Positions 7,436-13,890 are shown, counted from the stretch's first letter. The stretch: DNA of 18,674 bases from CSSED10-109M sp964349455 (GCA_964349455.1 CAYGGG010000013.1:1-18674), one strand, 5' to 3'. Notes: generated by a model not told the origin, from the sequence alone. A program made the numbers and translations.

Positions 7436-7873
7436 ATGGAAAGACATTTTTGCGCATCGGTTTTTATTATTAATCCGGTTGACAAGAAAATTTTATTGGT
7501 TCACCATAAAGGATTTGATAAGTGGGTCCAGCCCGGTGGGCACATTGATAACGATGAAACGTTTGAGGAGGCAGCTTTAAGAGAAGCTTATGAGGAGACT
7601 GGGGTTAAGGTTAGGTTGTTAGGGGAGCGATTTCCGCGGGAAGATGATTATATCAGGCCGTTAGGGATTCAAAAAAATACTAATAACAAAGGAATTTTAC
7701 ACATTGATGTAACATATGTGGCAGTCCCAGTTAATAATGTGGCTACTAATCATCAAGTTAATGAAACGCTTAATGCTAAATGGTTTTCGCGAGAGGAATT
7801 GAATTATATTTCGATTTTTCCAGATATTAAAATTACAATGGATTATATTTTACGAAATTATTTTAATAAATAG
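7436..7873 (+). CDS. NUDIX hydrolase
   Basis: The 145-residue protein carries a complete Nudix box: G35-x5-E41-x7-R49-E50-A-Y-E53-E54-T-G56-V57, read in GGHIDNDETFEEAALREAYEETGV split across residues 34-57. This metal-binding helix hydrolyses a nucleoside diphosphate linked to another group. The stretch WVQPGGHID and the late WFSREEL are common in ADP-ribose and (d)NTP-type Nudix enzymes, but the substrate cannot be decided from sequence. A strong ribosome binding site (GAGGAGGT, 7423-7430) overlaps the end of the tagO-like gene; the start is three bases after the tagO stop, so it is the last gene of that operon. Confidence 0.92.
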   Translation: MERHFCASVFIINPVDKKILLVHHKGFDKWVQPGGHIDNDETFEEAALREAYEETGVKVRLLGERFPREDDYIRPLGIQKNTNNKGILHIDVTYVAVPVNNVATNHQVNETLNAKWFSREELNYISIFPDIKITMDYILRNYFNK

Positions 7874-7883
7874 TTGTAAAAAA
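7861..7883 (+). repeat. Direct repeat copy 1 flanking the prepilin-GH16 gene
   Basis: TTTTAATAAATAGTTGTAAA and the next three A bases recur at 9519-9541 with one mismatch (A to G at the tenth base). This copy overlaps the last codons and stop of the NUDIX gene. A 22/23 match is unlikely by chance even in AT-rich DNA of this length. Confidence 0.6.
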
Positions 7884-7908
7884 ACAGGTTTTCTAAATTT
7901 TAAATGTG

Positions 7909-7930
7909 AAACAAACTTTTGTTTGTTTTT
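7909..7930 (+). terminator. Terminator after the rpiB-NUDIX operon
   Basis: An 8-bp stem AAACAAAC / GTTTGTTT with a TTTT loop (7909-7916, 7917-7920, 7921-7928), then more T and an AAT. It lies between the NUDIX stop and the next promoter. Two G-C pairs only, so moderate strength. Confidence 0.55.
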
Positions 7931-7933
7931 AAT

Positions 7934-7962
7934 TTGACAACTGTCATAAAAAAACATATAAT
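7934..7962 (+). promoter_or_regulatory. Perfect consensus sigma-A promoter for the prepilin-GH16 gene
   Basis: TTGACA (7934-7939), exactly 17 bp, TATAAT (7957-7962). All twelve consensus bases match. Predicted transcription start is about 7969, leaving a leader of about 19 nt before the ATG at 7988. This rules out the longer in-frame start at 7919. Confidence 0.85.
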
Positions 7963-7987
7963 TATATGGTGGAAAGTAGGGAATATA

Positions 7988-9508
7988 ATGAAGGGATTTA
8001 CTTTAATTGAATTACTTGCTGTAATTGTTATTTTAGCGATTATTTTATTGGTGGTAATGCCGATTGTGTTAAATTTAATAAATGATAGTAGGAAGGGAGC
8101 TTTTGAGTCAACTGCTTATGGAATTGTAAAGGCTGCTGAAAATGATTGTATGATTCGAACTTTGGCAAATAACAATTATCAAAAAATTATTGAAATTAGC
8201 GACGGCCAAATGGGTTCTGAACGACTTGATTTAAGCGGCCAACTCCCGGAAAGTGGCTTTGTTAATATTAATTCAAGTTGTGAGGTGGCAATGGCTGTTT
8301 ATGACGGAGCTTATTGTGTTACTAAAAGTCATAGTGAAAAAATGATTAGTGTTGTTGAAGCAGATAAAGAGGAATGTGTTCTGCCTGTCCAATATATGTA
8401 TGCAGGGTGTGGGTTCAATGCGAACGATAATGATCAAGTTGTTTATAATGCGACAGAGATAGTGACAACTAATGCTTTATTTGGTGAGGGGAAGCTGGAA
8501 ATTGTTAATGTTGATTGGCCCAATGGGTTATTTGTAGGTGGTGATGAATTAACTATATCAGTTGATATAAATGTTTTACAACAAAGTAATTATCGGATTA
8601 GTTTAAGATATTTAGATTCAACCGATAATTGGGTAATGATTGATTTTGATGAGATGAATTTAGCAACCGGTAATCATACTTATGATTATTCTTGGGAAAT
8701 TGATGAAACTTTTGAAAGGGGCTATTATGGGGCTGCTGTTCAAATAATGGAAATGGCTGGTGATTGGACAGTGAATCGAAGAGATATTTTACGGAGCGCT
8801 TATGTTAGTGATGTTAGTTTAACAGACTGGCATTATTATGATGAGAATGAGGTTTATAAAGCGACAGGAATGGTGGGTGGTGGTGTTTTAGATCCTAATA
8901 ATGTTACGTTTGATGGTCAAAGTGTTAATGTGTTGTTACCAGAAAGTTTAACAACAGGTGGGCAGTTCTATGGAAATTTGAATTCGAAGACGTATACTTA
9001 TGGAACTTATGAAACAAGAATGAAGATACCCGATAATAATGCTTCTCTTTCTTCGTTTTTTCTTTATACTCCGGAAACAGTTGATGATCGCTGGGAAGTT
9101 GATATCGAGTTTTATAATACTTCTTTGTGGGGAACGGATAAGTGGATGGTAGATTTTACGATTTTCAATTCTACCCATAGTAATTATGATTATTACCATG
9201 ATATTGTTTTGAATAAAAATGAAGATGCAATGGATGGGGTTGTTTATTATCATCAAGCAGAGTTACCGGCTGGTTTTGATCCGACAATAAATTTTAATAA
9301 TTATAAAATTAATTTTCATATGAATTGTATTTCTTTTGAGGTGAATGGTACAACATATGGGTATTGGGATGATTCTTTTAATTTTTCAACTGCAAATCCG
9401 ATGTATATTATGGGAGGTTCTTTTTACCCTTCATGGTTGGGTCAGGCACCGGCAATAGAAAATACTAATTATGAGTTAGAATGGTTAAGGTATCGAATTT
9501 CGGATTAA
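7988..9508 (+). CDS. Prepilin-type N-terminus fused to a GH16-like glycosidase domain
   Basis: The 506-residue protein starts with a type III/IV prepilin signal: MKG|FTLIELLAVIVILAII, cut predicted between Gly3 and Phe4, with the conserved Glu at position 5 of the mature chain (Glu8) and a hydrophobic helix to about residue 30. Residues 35-130 resemble a small pilin globular part with several cysteines (54, 98, 110, 130). Residues about 165-270 are beta-rich with alternating aromatic strands, perhaps an Ig-like or carbohydrate-binding domain. Residues about 290-503 look like GH16: YGTYETRMKIPDN, then WEVDIEFY carrying the E370-x-D372-x-E374 catalytic triad (nucleophile, helper, acid/base), and late aromatic strands including YELEWLRYRI. 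GH16 enzymes cut beta-1,3/1,4-glucans, agar-type or related polysaccharides. I infer a surface- or pilus-tethered glycosidase. The start ATG follows GTAGGGA. No other pilus genes are visible. Confidence 0.78.
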   Translation: MKGFTLIELLAVIVILAIILLVVMPIVLNLINDSRKGAFESTAYGIVKAAENDCMIRTLANNNYQKIIEISDGQMGSERLDLSGQLPESGFVNINSSCEVAMAVYDGAYCVTKSHSEKMISVVEADKEECVLPVQYMYAGCGFNANDNDQVVYNATEIVTTNALFGEGKLEIVNVDWPNGLFVGGDELTISVDINVLQQSNYRISLRYLDSTDNWVMIDFDEMNLATGNHTYDYSWEIDETFERGYYGAAVQIMEMAGDWTVNRRDILRSAYVSDVSLTDWHYYDENEVYKATGMVGGGVLDPNNVTFDGQSVNVLLPESLTTGGQFYGNLNSKTYTYGTYETRMKIPDNNASLSSFFLYTPETVDDRWEVDIEFYNTSLWGTDKWMVDFTIFNSTHSNYDYYHDIVLNKNEDAMDGVVYYHQAELPAGFDPTINFNNYKINFHMNCISFEVNGTTYGYWDDSFNFSTANPMYIMGGSFYPSWLGQAPAIENTNYELEWLRYRISD

Positions 9509-9518
9509 AGTGGTTATA

Positions 9519-9541
9519 TTTTAATAAGTAGTTGTAAAAAA
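9519..9541 (+). repeat. Direct repeat copy 2 flanking the prepilin-GH16 gene
   Basis: Matches 7861-7883 in 22 of 23 positions. This copy carries the -35 element (TTGTAA) of the following promoter, whereas copy 1 is followed by no recognisable -10. Confidence 0.6.
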
Positions 9542-9560
9542 GAGATAAGTGTGTTATATT
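9532..9560 (+). promoter_or_regulatory. Promoter for the zinc-ribbon-like gene
   Basis: TTGTAA (9532-9537), 17-bp spacer, TATATT (9555-9560) with extended TGt (9552-9554). Predicted start about 9567, leaving a leader of about 70 nt that contains a T-rich stretch (CCTCTTTTTTT, about 9583-9594). Confidence 0.6.
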
Positions 9561-9638
9561 GATTATGGTTTAGTTTATTGCGTCCTCTTTTTTTGAGACC
9601 TAAATAAGTTTAAATCGAAAAAAGAAGGAGGTATTAAA

Positions 9639-9830
9639 GTGGAAGAAAAAGAATATCAGGATATGACGTTGATCTGTGCTGAAACAGGTAAAGAGTTTAT
9701 TTGGACTGCCGGAGAGCAAAAATTCTATGATGAAAAAGGGTTTACTAATAAACCTAAGTATTGTCCAGAAGTAAGAGCTCAAAGAAAAGCTGATCGTAAT
9801 TCAAGAAATAACAGACGTTATGATAATTAA
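9639..9830 (+). CDS. Small zinc-ribbon-family protein with two metal cysteines missing
   Basis: The gene starts with GTG at 9639, six bases after AAGGAGGT (9625-9632), an unusually strong site that makes this start secure. The 63-residue product matches the small 'probable zinc-ribbon' family by its core: FIWTAGEQKFYDEKGFTNKP and a basic tail (RAQRKADRNSRNNRR). Known members have two CxxC pairs. Here the first pair reads C13-A-E-T16 and the second C42-P-E-V45, so one cysteine of each pair is replaced and four-cysteine zinc binding looks impossible. The protein may have lost zinc or bind metal as a dimer. Its role is not known; the basic tail suggests nucleic acid or ribosome contact. It is monocistronic with its own promoter and terminator. 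Confidence 0.8.
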   Translation: MEEKEYQDMTLICAETGKEFIWTAGEQKFYDEKGFTNKPKYCPEVRAQRKADRNSRNNRRYDN

Positions 9831-9835
9831 AAAAG

Positions 9836-9861
9836 AAAGCCAACAGTAGTTGGCTTTTTTT
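9836..9861 (+). terminator. Strong Rho-independent terminator
   Basis: Perfect 9-bp stem AAAGCCAAC (9836-9844) / GTTGGCTTT (9849-9857) with an AGTA loop and a run of T to 9861. Ends the zinc-ribbon-like transcript. Confidence 0.92.
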
Positions 9862-9874
9862 ATAAAGAAAAGTA

Positions 9875-9903
9875 TTGAATTATAATGATATTTGTGTTAG
9901 AAT
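9875..9903 (+). promoter_or_regulatory. Promoter for tRNA-His
   Basis: TTGAAT (9875-9880), 17-bp spacer, TAGAAT (9898-9903) with extended TGt (9895-9897). Predicted start about 9910, seven bases before the mature tRNA. A TATAAT at 9881-9886 has no matching -35. Confidence 0.6.
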
Positions 9904-9916
9904 TGATATTGTTCAT

Positions 9917-9993
9917 GGCGGCTATGGTGAAGTGGTTAACACGGTAGATTGTGGTTCTATTATTCGTGGGTTCGATTCCCACTAGTCGCCCCA
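9917..9993 (+). tRNA. tRNA-His (GTG anticodon)
   Basis: A full cloverleaf can be drawn. Acceptor stem GCGGCTA pairs with TAGTCGC (one G-T wobble). The anticodon loop is TTGTGGT with GTG, closed by GTAGA/TCTAT. The T-arm is GTGGG-TTCGATT-CCCAC. As expected for tRNA-His, an extra G (position -1, base 9917) faces the C discriminator (9990), and CCA is encoded (9991-9993). Confidence 0.95.
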
Positions 9994-10035
9994 TTTATAG
10001 GTAGATATGAGAACTACATGTTCTTGTTAAAATAT

Positions 10036-10072
10036 AATCCCTAAGGTTTAATACAAATCTTAGGGATTTTTA
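10036..10072 (+). terminator. Terminator downstream of tRNA-His
   Basis: A 10-bp stem AATCCCTAAG (10036-10045) / CTTAGGGATT (10059-10068) with a 13-nt loop and T run. It could end the tRNA-His transcript or mark the left end of the element. Confidence 0.82.
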
Positions 10073-10089
10073 TATGTTAGAAGGTGTCT

Positions 10090-10392
10090 ATGAAATTAAA
10101 AGAAAAAGTAATAGAGTTTCCAAGTTATATGAGGGAGAAACTTGAGTATGTTAAAAATACCAATCTAGATATTCTATATCAGAGTGGGAAACTAATAACT
10201 ATACCATTAACTAATATAGAATTAATAGTGCCTCATATAATTATATTTAAAGGTAAAGTAGGAGAACTGAAGCTATTATATTATGGTGATTATGAAGAAA
10301 ATAGAAATAGGTTCTATACGATGGATTTAAGTGAAGAAATACCATTTAACAAATTAAAAGAAATGATAAAAAACTGTAATAAATACGAATAA
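10090..10392 (+). CDS. Hypothetical protein, 100 residues, first gene of the element
   Basis: I do not recognise this protein. I use the ATG at 10090 because AGAAGG (10079-10084) is at a fitting distance; an in-frame GTG at 10084 sits inside that site. The product is soluble and mixed alpha/beta with an acidic-basic alternation: a basic helical N-terminus (KLKEKVIEFPSYMREKLEYV), a hydrophobic strand pair (IELIVPHIIIF, then ELKLLYYGDYEE), and a C-terminal helix (FNKLKEMIKNCNKYE). No catalytic or metal motif is visible. Codon use matches the element. It lies 118 bases before the recombinase, so it may be a small regulator or accessory protein of the element; that is a guess. Confidence 0.6.
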   Translation: MKLKEKVIEFPSYMREKLEYVKNTNLDILYQSGKLITIPLTNIELIVPHIIIFKGKVGELKLLYYGDYEENRNRFYTMDLSEEIPFNKLKEMIKNCNKYE

Positions 10393-10447
10393 AAAATGTA
10401 TTTTAAAATGTATTAAAAACGTATCATTCATGTGTCTTCCCTAAGTA

Positions 10448-10474
10448 TTATCAAAATGATAAAATTTATATAAT
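10448..10474 (+). promoter_or_regulatory. Candidate recombinase promoter overlapped by an inverted repeat
   Basis: TATAAT at 10469-10474 lies about 37 bases before the recombinase start. Just upstream is a perfect inverted repeat TTATCA-AAA-TGATAA (10448-10462) covering the -35 region, which itself is poor. This is a plausible operator for a repressor or for the recombinase. Confidence 0.4.
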
Positions 10475-10510
10475 GAAATAATTATAAATTATTAGAGAGG
10501 AGAAGCCACT

Positions 10511-12169
10511 ATGTCTGAATTAACAGTAGTACAAAATAAAAAAATTAAAGCAGCAATATATATTCGTGTTAGTACTGAAGATCAGGCTAGAGAAGGTTTC
10601 TCGCTCGGAGAACAGGAAAATGCTAATAGAGAATATTGTGCTAAAAAGGGTTATGAAATATATAAAGTATATGAAGATGCCGGAATAAGTGCTAAAGATA
10701 CTAACAGACCATCTTTTCAGTCGATGATGAACGATATGAAAGACGGTCTTTTTAATATCATAATAGCCTATAAACTAGATAGACTTACAAGGTCAGTTTA
10801 TGATCAAGATGAAATTATTAGAGATGTACTAAAATATAGATGTAAAATCGAATGCTGCGTTGAAGATGTTAATACAAGTAATTCGATGGGAATGTTTACC
10901 TTAAGACTCTATGCTAGTTTAAGTCAACTAGAGATAGAAAGGACCAGCGAGAGAACAATATTTGGGCTTGTAGGAGCAGTAAAAGCTGGACACTTAAATC
11001 ACACTCCATTTGGCTATAAGAAAGATGGTAAAAAGGTTGTAATTGATGAAGTTGATAGTTATTATGTTAAGAAAATGTTTGAATTATATTTACAAGGTTA
11101 TTCTCAAAGAAAAGTAGCTGACTGGATAAATGAAAATTATACAGGTAAGAAGAAGTTTCATGACCGAACCGTAGAAACAATTCTTCATAATATAATTTAT
11201 ACTGGCAGAAAACATGTAACTGATCCAGAAAATAAATTTAATAAAATATTGTTAGAAGATGTTGTAGAACCAATAATATCAATTGAAACATGGAATCTAA
11301 TGGAAGCGCAGTTTGGTAAAAATAAAAGAAACTATCGAAGAAAACAAATATACATATTTATGCAAAAATTAAAATGCCCAAGGTGTGGAAAAATTATGAC
11401 TGGAACTTGCGGAAAGAGTGCTCATAGTGACCAAAAATATAATTACTACTTATGTACCTGTAATAATGAACGCTTAAACATTAGCGAATTAAGATTAGAA
11501 AAAGAATTTATAGAAACATTAAATCCGATATTAGATACATTTATGACAACACCAATTCAATACTTACCAGTTAAAAATAGTGCTTTACCAGAGAATGAAG
11601 AAATGCTATTAATTAAACAAAGACAAAAATTAGAAGAAAAGATATTGAGAGTTAATGAATTGTATATTGAAGGAACACTAAATAAAGAACAACAAGCTGA
11701 AAAGATTGAAGAAATAAATAAAGATTTAAAAAAAGTAGATGAGGGTCTAGAATTAGTTCGCAGACAAGATGTTAGAATTAAAGAAGCATTTAATATAACA
11801 AAGTATGCTAGTGATATTCAAAATAATAAATTAAGGGAAATATCATATACAGTTAAGGTTGAAAGATTATGGAATAAACTATCTAGCCAATCTAAACAAG
11901 ATTTAATAATGGAATTTATTGATTATGTAGAAATAAAGGAATTACCTAGTGCTAATAAATTTGCTCCCAAACCCATAGAAGTTACTAACATATCAATAAG
12001 ATTAGACAAAATACCAGCAATTGCATTTGATTTTAGAAAACGAATAATGGAACTTGCAAATAAAGAAGATATCGATATAAACAAATATATTGATACCGAA
12101 GAGTATAAAAATATTCAGAAGGGACTTGAAAGTCCTTTTTTAATGATTATAAAATATAATAATAAATAA
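10511..12169 (+). CDS. Large serine recombinase (site-specific integrase)
   Basis: The 552-residue enzyme makes double-strand breaks at paired att sites through a phosphoserine bond and catalyses integration, and excision with a helper. The N-terminal catalytic domain (about 12-155) has the nucleophile Ser21 in AAIYIRVSTEDQ, the arginine-rich YKLDRLTRS (87-95) and the SQLEIERTSERT stretch that starts the long helix. The recombinase domain follows (about 160-275; FGYKK, YSQRKVADWIN, VETILHNIIYTGR). The zinc ribbon is C289-x2-C292 with C315-x-C317. A coiled coil (about 362-420; rich in K/E/L heptads, with IEEINKDLKKVDEGL) is the part that controls direction. The C-terminal stretch is complete, so the enzyme appears intact. 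GAGAGGAGA lies seven bases before the ATG. Its target site is unknown. Confidence 0.95.
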   Translation: MSELTVVQNKKIKAAIYIRVSTEDQAREGFSLGEQENANREYCAKKGYEIYKVYEDAGISAKDTNRPSFQSMMNDMKDGLFNIIIAYKLDRLTRSVYDQDEIIRDVLKYRCKIECCVEDVNTSNSMGMFTLRLYASLSQLEIERTSERTIFGLVGAVKAGHLNHTPFGYKKDGKKVVIDEVDSYYVKKMFELYLQGYSQRKVADWINENYTGKKKFHDRTVETILHNIIYTGRKHVTDPENKFNKILLEDVVEPIISIETWNLMEAQFGKNKRNYRRKQIYIFMQKLKCPRCGKIMTGTCGKSAHSDQKYNYYLCTCNNERLNISELRLEKEFIETLNPILDTFMTTPIQYLPVKNSALPENEEMLLIKQRQKLEEKILRVNELYIEGTLNKEQQAEKIEEINKDLKKVDEGLELVRRQDVRIKEAFNITKYASDIQNNKLREISYTVKVERLWNKLSSQSKQDLIMEFIDYVEIKELPSANKFAPKPIEVTNISIRLDKIPAIAFDFRKRIMELANKEDIDINKYIDTEEYKNIQKGLESPFLMIIKYNNK

Positions 12170-12179
12170 CGTTAAATAG

Positions 12180-12373
12180 TTGAATTTTGAGTTCAATCGT
12201 TCAAGCAACGTTCAGGCAATCGTTCAATGAAATTTCTTGTAGAATAAGGATTATTTATTATATTGAACTAATTGAACTATAAATAATTATATATATTATA
12301 TAGAGAGTGTTAATATAAGTATACTAATAGCACTATATATAGATGGTATATAAAAACGCGTTCAAGCGTTCAA
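12180..12373. repeat. Cluster of GTTCAA iteron-like repeats
   Basis: GTTCAA occurs on the plus strand at 12191, 12199, 12222, 12360 and 12368, with a one-mismatch copy (GTTCAG) at 12210. The reverse complement TTGAAC occurs at 12263 and 12273, with TTGAAT at 12180. Several copies read CGTTCAA. Spacings of 8 to 12 bases between neighbours are near one helical turn. The copies flank an AT-rich stretch, a layout seen in replication origins and multi-site operators. Confidence 0.55.
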
Positions 12374-12488
12374 GTGTGCAATTTTGTAAAAAACTCTTAT
12401 ATTATAAAGGTTCATAAATTTTAATCTTGTACACAAAAAATAAAATAGAACACAATAATATAAATGCACATAATGTTTTTAGAAAAAA

Positions 12489-12580
12489 GAGCCCCCCATC
12501 ACTTGAAATCTAGAGATTTGCAGCAAGGGAAACGGCTCCCAGCCACGTGTATGAAATCGCATATTTCGAAAAGGGGGTAT
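12489..12580. other. GC-rich structured island, possible RNA or att/packaging-type site
   Basis: Embedded in very AT-rich DNA, this stretch is close to 50% G+C. A nested hairpin can be drawn: GAGCC (12489-12493) with GGCTC (12534-12538), then CTTG (12502-12505) with CAAG (12524-12527), then AAATC-TAGA-GATTT (12506-12519). A second hairpin GAAAT-CGCAT-ATTTC follows (12553-12567), and the C run (12492-12497) could alternatively pair with the G run (12573-12577). No open frame of note crosses it. Confidence 0.4.
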
Positions 12581-12586
12581 AAACTT

Positions 12587-12618
12587 TTTTAATTAAGGGG
12601 CTGTATTCTTAATTAAAA
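12587..12618. repeat. 11-bp inverted repeat (stem-loop)
   Basis: TTTTAATTAAG (12587-12597) pairs perfectly with CTTAATTAAAA (12608-12618) around a ten-base G/T-rich loop. It directly follows the GC-rich island and has T and A runs on both sides, so it could act as a bidirectional terminator or as part of the structure upstream. Confidence 0.5.
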
Positions 12619-12730
12619 CGCAGTATGATTATAACGAGGCGTAAATAAAAATCTAGTTGTATTGTAATATTTCATATATGTCTATAATGAAATTTATTGC
12701 AAGTCTTTATGAAAAATACTACTTATAGGC

Positions 12731-12759
12731 TACAAAAAACACAAGATAAATGATATAAT
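12731..12759 (+). promoter_or_regulatory. Promoter for the restriction-modification operon
   Basis: TATAAT at 12754-12759 with extended TGa (12751-12753). The -35 is weak (TACAAA, 12731-12736, 17-bp spacing). Predicted start about 12766, leaving a short leader before the methyltransferase start at 12802. Confidence 0.5.
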
Positions 12760-12801
12760 GTTATTGATCATAGAAAGAAAAAATGTTAGGTGGTGATTGT
12801 T

Positions 12802-13890
12802 ATGGGTAACAAAGTCAATGTAGTGTCTCTGTTTTCGGGAATAGGTGGATTTGAAAAAGGACTAGAAGATTCAAATTTAGAGTTTAATATTGTCTTTGCT
12901 TCTGAAATAGATAAGTATGCAAAAGAAACATACAGCTCTAATTTTCAAATTAAAACCATGCATGGGGATATAAAACAAATAAACGAGAAAGATGTTCCTA
13001 ATCACGATCTATTATGTGGTGGTTTTCCATGCCAATCATTCTCCGTAGCAGGAAAACAGGAAGGCTTTGGAGATTTAAGAGGAACACTATTTTTTGATAT
13101 TATAAGAATAATAAGAGAAAAAAAGCCTAGATATATACTGCTTGAAAATGTTAAAAATTTGATAAGTCACGATAAGGGTAAAACAATACAAGTAATCTTA
13201 AAAAACATATCTGATTGTGGTTACACATTTGATATAACAGTTATTAACTCGCATGAAGCAGGACTACCACAAAACAGAGAAAGAACTTATATAGTAGGTG
13301 TTCTTAACCATGAAACTGAAAAGTTTGAGACGGATAAAAGAAACAAAAAAATAAATGAAATAAAAACTTGGGCTAACCAAAAGAAGTTAAAGACTATGAA
13401 TTTTTTCAACAACATAAAATTCGAATCAAATCATCAACATATCTTAGATATTTTGGAAAATAACGTTGATGAAAAATATTATTTAAATAGTGAAAAAGTT
13501 AGAGAATACCTTAATAAAATAAATGAAAAAACATTTAAAGCAAAATTAGAAAATAGAATTGTTAAAGAATTTGACTTGCCAAAAGAAGTTCATAACGATT
13601 TGGAAAGACAACGAAGGGTTTATTCACCAAAAGGAATTTCTCCAACATTACTTGCAAGATCCGATATGCCTAAAATTATTGTCAAAGAAAACGGAGAGTA
13701 TAGAATAAGAAAAATAACCCCGTATGAAAGTCTTAAAATCCAGGGTTTTGATAGTAAATTTGTAAACAATGCTAGGAAAAAGCAGGTAAGTGATACGCAA
13801 TTATACAAACAGGCTGGTAATGCAGTAAGCCCCCCGGTTATAACAAAAATAGTAAATAGCTTAAAGGAGCAGTTTCATGACGAAATTTAA
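12802..13890 (+). CDS. DNA (cytosine-5-)-methyltransferase, first of a tandem pair
   Basis: The ATG at 12802 is preferred: AGGTGGTG (12788-12795) precedes it, while in-frame GTG codons at 12790 and 12793 lie inside that site. The 362-residue enzyme transfers methyl from AdoMet to C5 of cytosine. Motif I is VVSLFSGIGGF (7-17); motif IV is GGFPCQSF with the catalytic Cys77; motif VI is LLENV (114-117 region); motif VIII is LPQNRERTYIVG (155-166); motif X is YKQAGNAVSPPV near the C-terminus. The target recognition region lies about 180-295, including RRVYSPKGISPTLLAR. All catalytic residues are present, so it should be active. The second methyltransferase overlaps its end by 14 bases. The recognition sequence cannot be read from the protein. 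Confidence 0.95.
   Translation: MGNKVNVVSLFSGIGGFEKGLEDSNLEFNIVFASEIDKYAKETYSSNFQIKTMHGDIKQINEKDVPNHDLLCGGFPCQSFSVAGKQEGFGDLRGTLFFDIIRIIREKKPRYILLENVKNLISHDKGKTIQVILKNISDCGYTFDITVINSHEAGLPQNRERTYIVGVLNHETEKFETDKRNKKINEIKTWANQKKLKTMNFFNNIKFESNHQHILDILENNVDEKYYLNSEKVREYLNKINEKTFKAKLENRIVKEFDLPKEVHNDLERQRRVYSPKGISPTLLARSDMPKIIVKENGEYRIRKITPYESLKIQGFDSKFVNNARKKQVSDTQLYKQAGNAVSPPVITKIVNSLKEQFHDEI

Larger units (their letters stand above)
12170..12789. other. About 620-bp non-coding stretch between recombinase and methyltransferases
   Basis: No convincing gene on either strand. In order it holds: a cluster of GTTCAA hexamers in both orientations (12180-12373), enclosing a run of nearly pure A/T (about 12278-12358); an unremarkable A-rich segment; a GC-rich island of about 90 bp with nested hairpins (12489-12580); an 11-bp stem-loop (12587-12618); and the promoter of the methyltransferase genes (TATAAT at 12754-12759). 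Confidence 0.75.

Noticed and set aside
7919..7987. In-frame upstream start that would add 23 residues before the prepilin signal.
   Set aside because: The perfect promoter at 7934-7962 lies inside it, and the prepilin signal must be at the N-terminus; the ATG at 7988 has its own ribosome binding site.
8948..9256. 102-codon minus-strand frame inside the prepilin-GH16 gene.
   Set aside because: Antisense shadow of a well-supported gene; low-complexity isoleucine-rich product and no ribosome binding site.
9536..9594. Long-range pairing of AAAAAAGAG with CTCTTTTTTT as a terminator after the prepilin-GH16 gene.
   Set aside because: The loop is about 40 nt and contains the -10 of the next promoter; pairing is mostly A-T.
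9983..9993. Repeat of the tRNA-His 3' end as a right attachment site.
   Set aside because: I see no second copy in the window, and the enzyme is a serine, not tyrosine, recombinase.
12180..12373. GTTCAA repeats as a CRISPR array.
   Set aside because: Units are six to seven bases, in both orientations and with irregular short spacing; no cas genes.
12343..12417. 24-codon frame on the plus strand (MVYKNAFKRSSVQF...).
   Set aside because: No ribosome binding site, and it covers two GTTCAA repeats; probably chance or a remnant.
12479..12562. 27-codon frame on the minus strand across the GC-rich island.
   Set aside because: No ribosome binding site and no recognisable protein; hairpin structure explains the stretch better.
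12783..12809. Eight-codon leader peptide frame overlapping the start of the first methyltransferase.
   Set aside because: No ribosome binding site of its own; the length is expected by chance.
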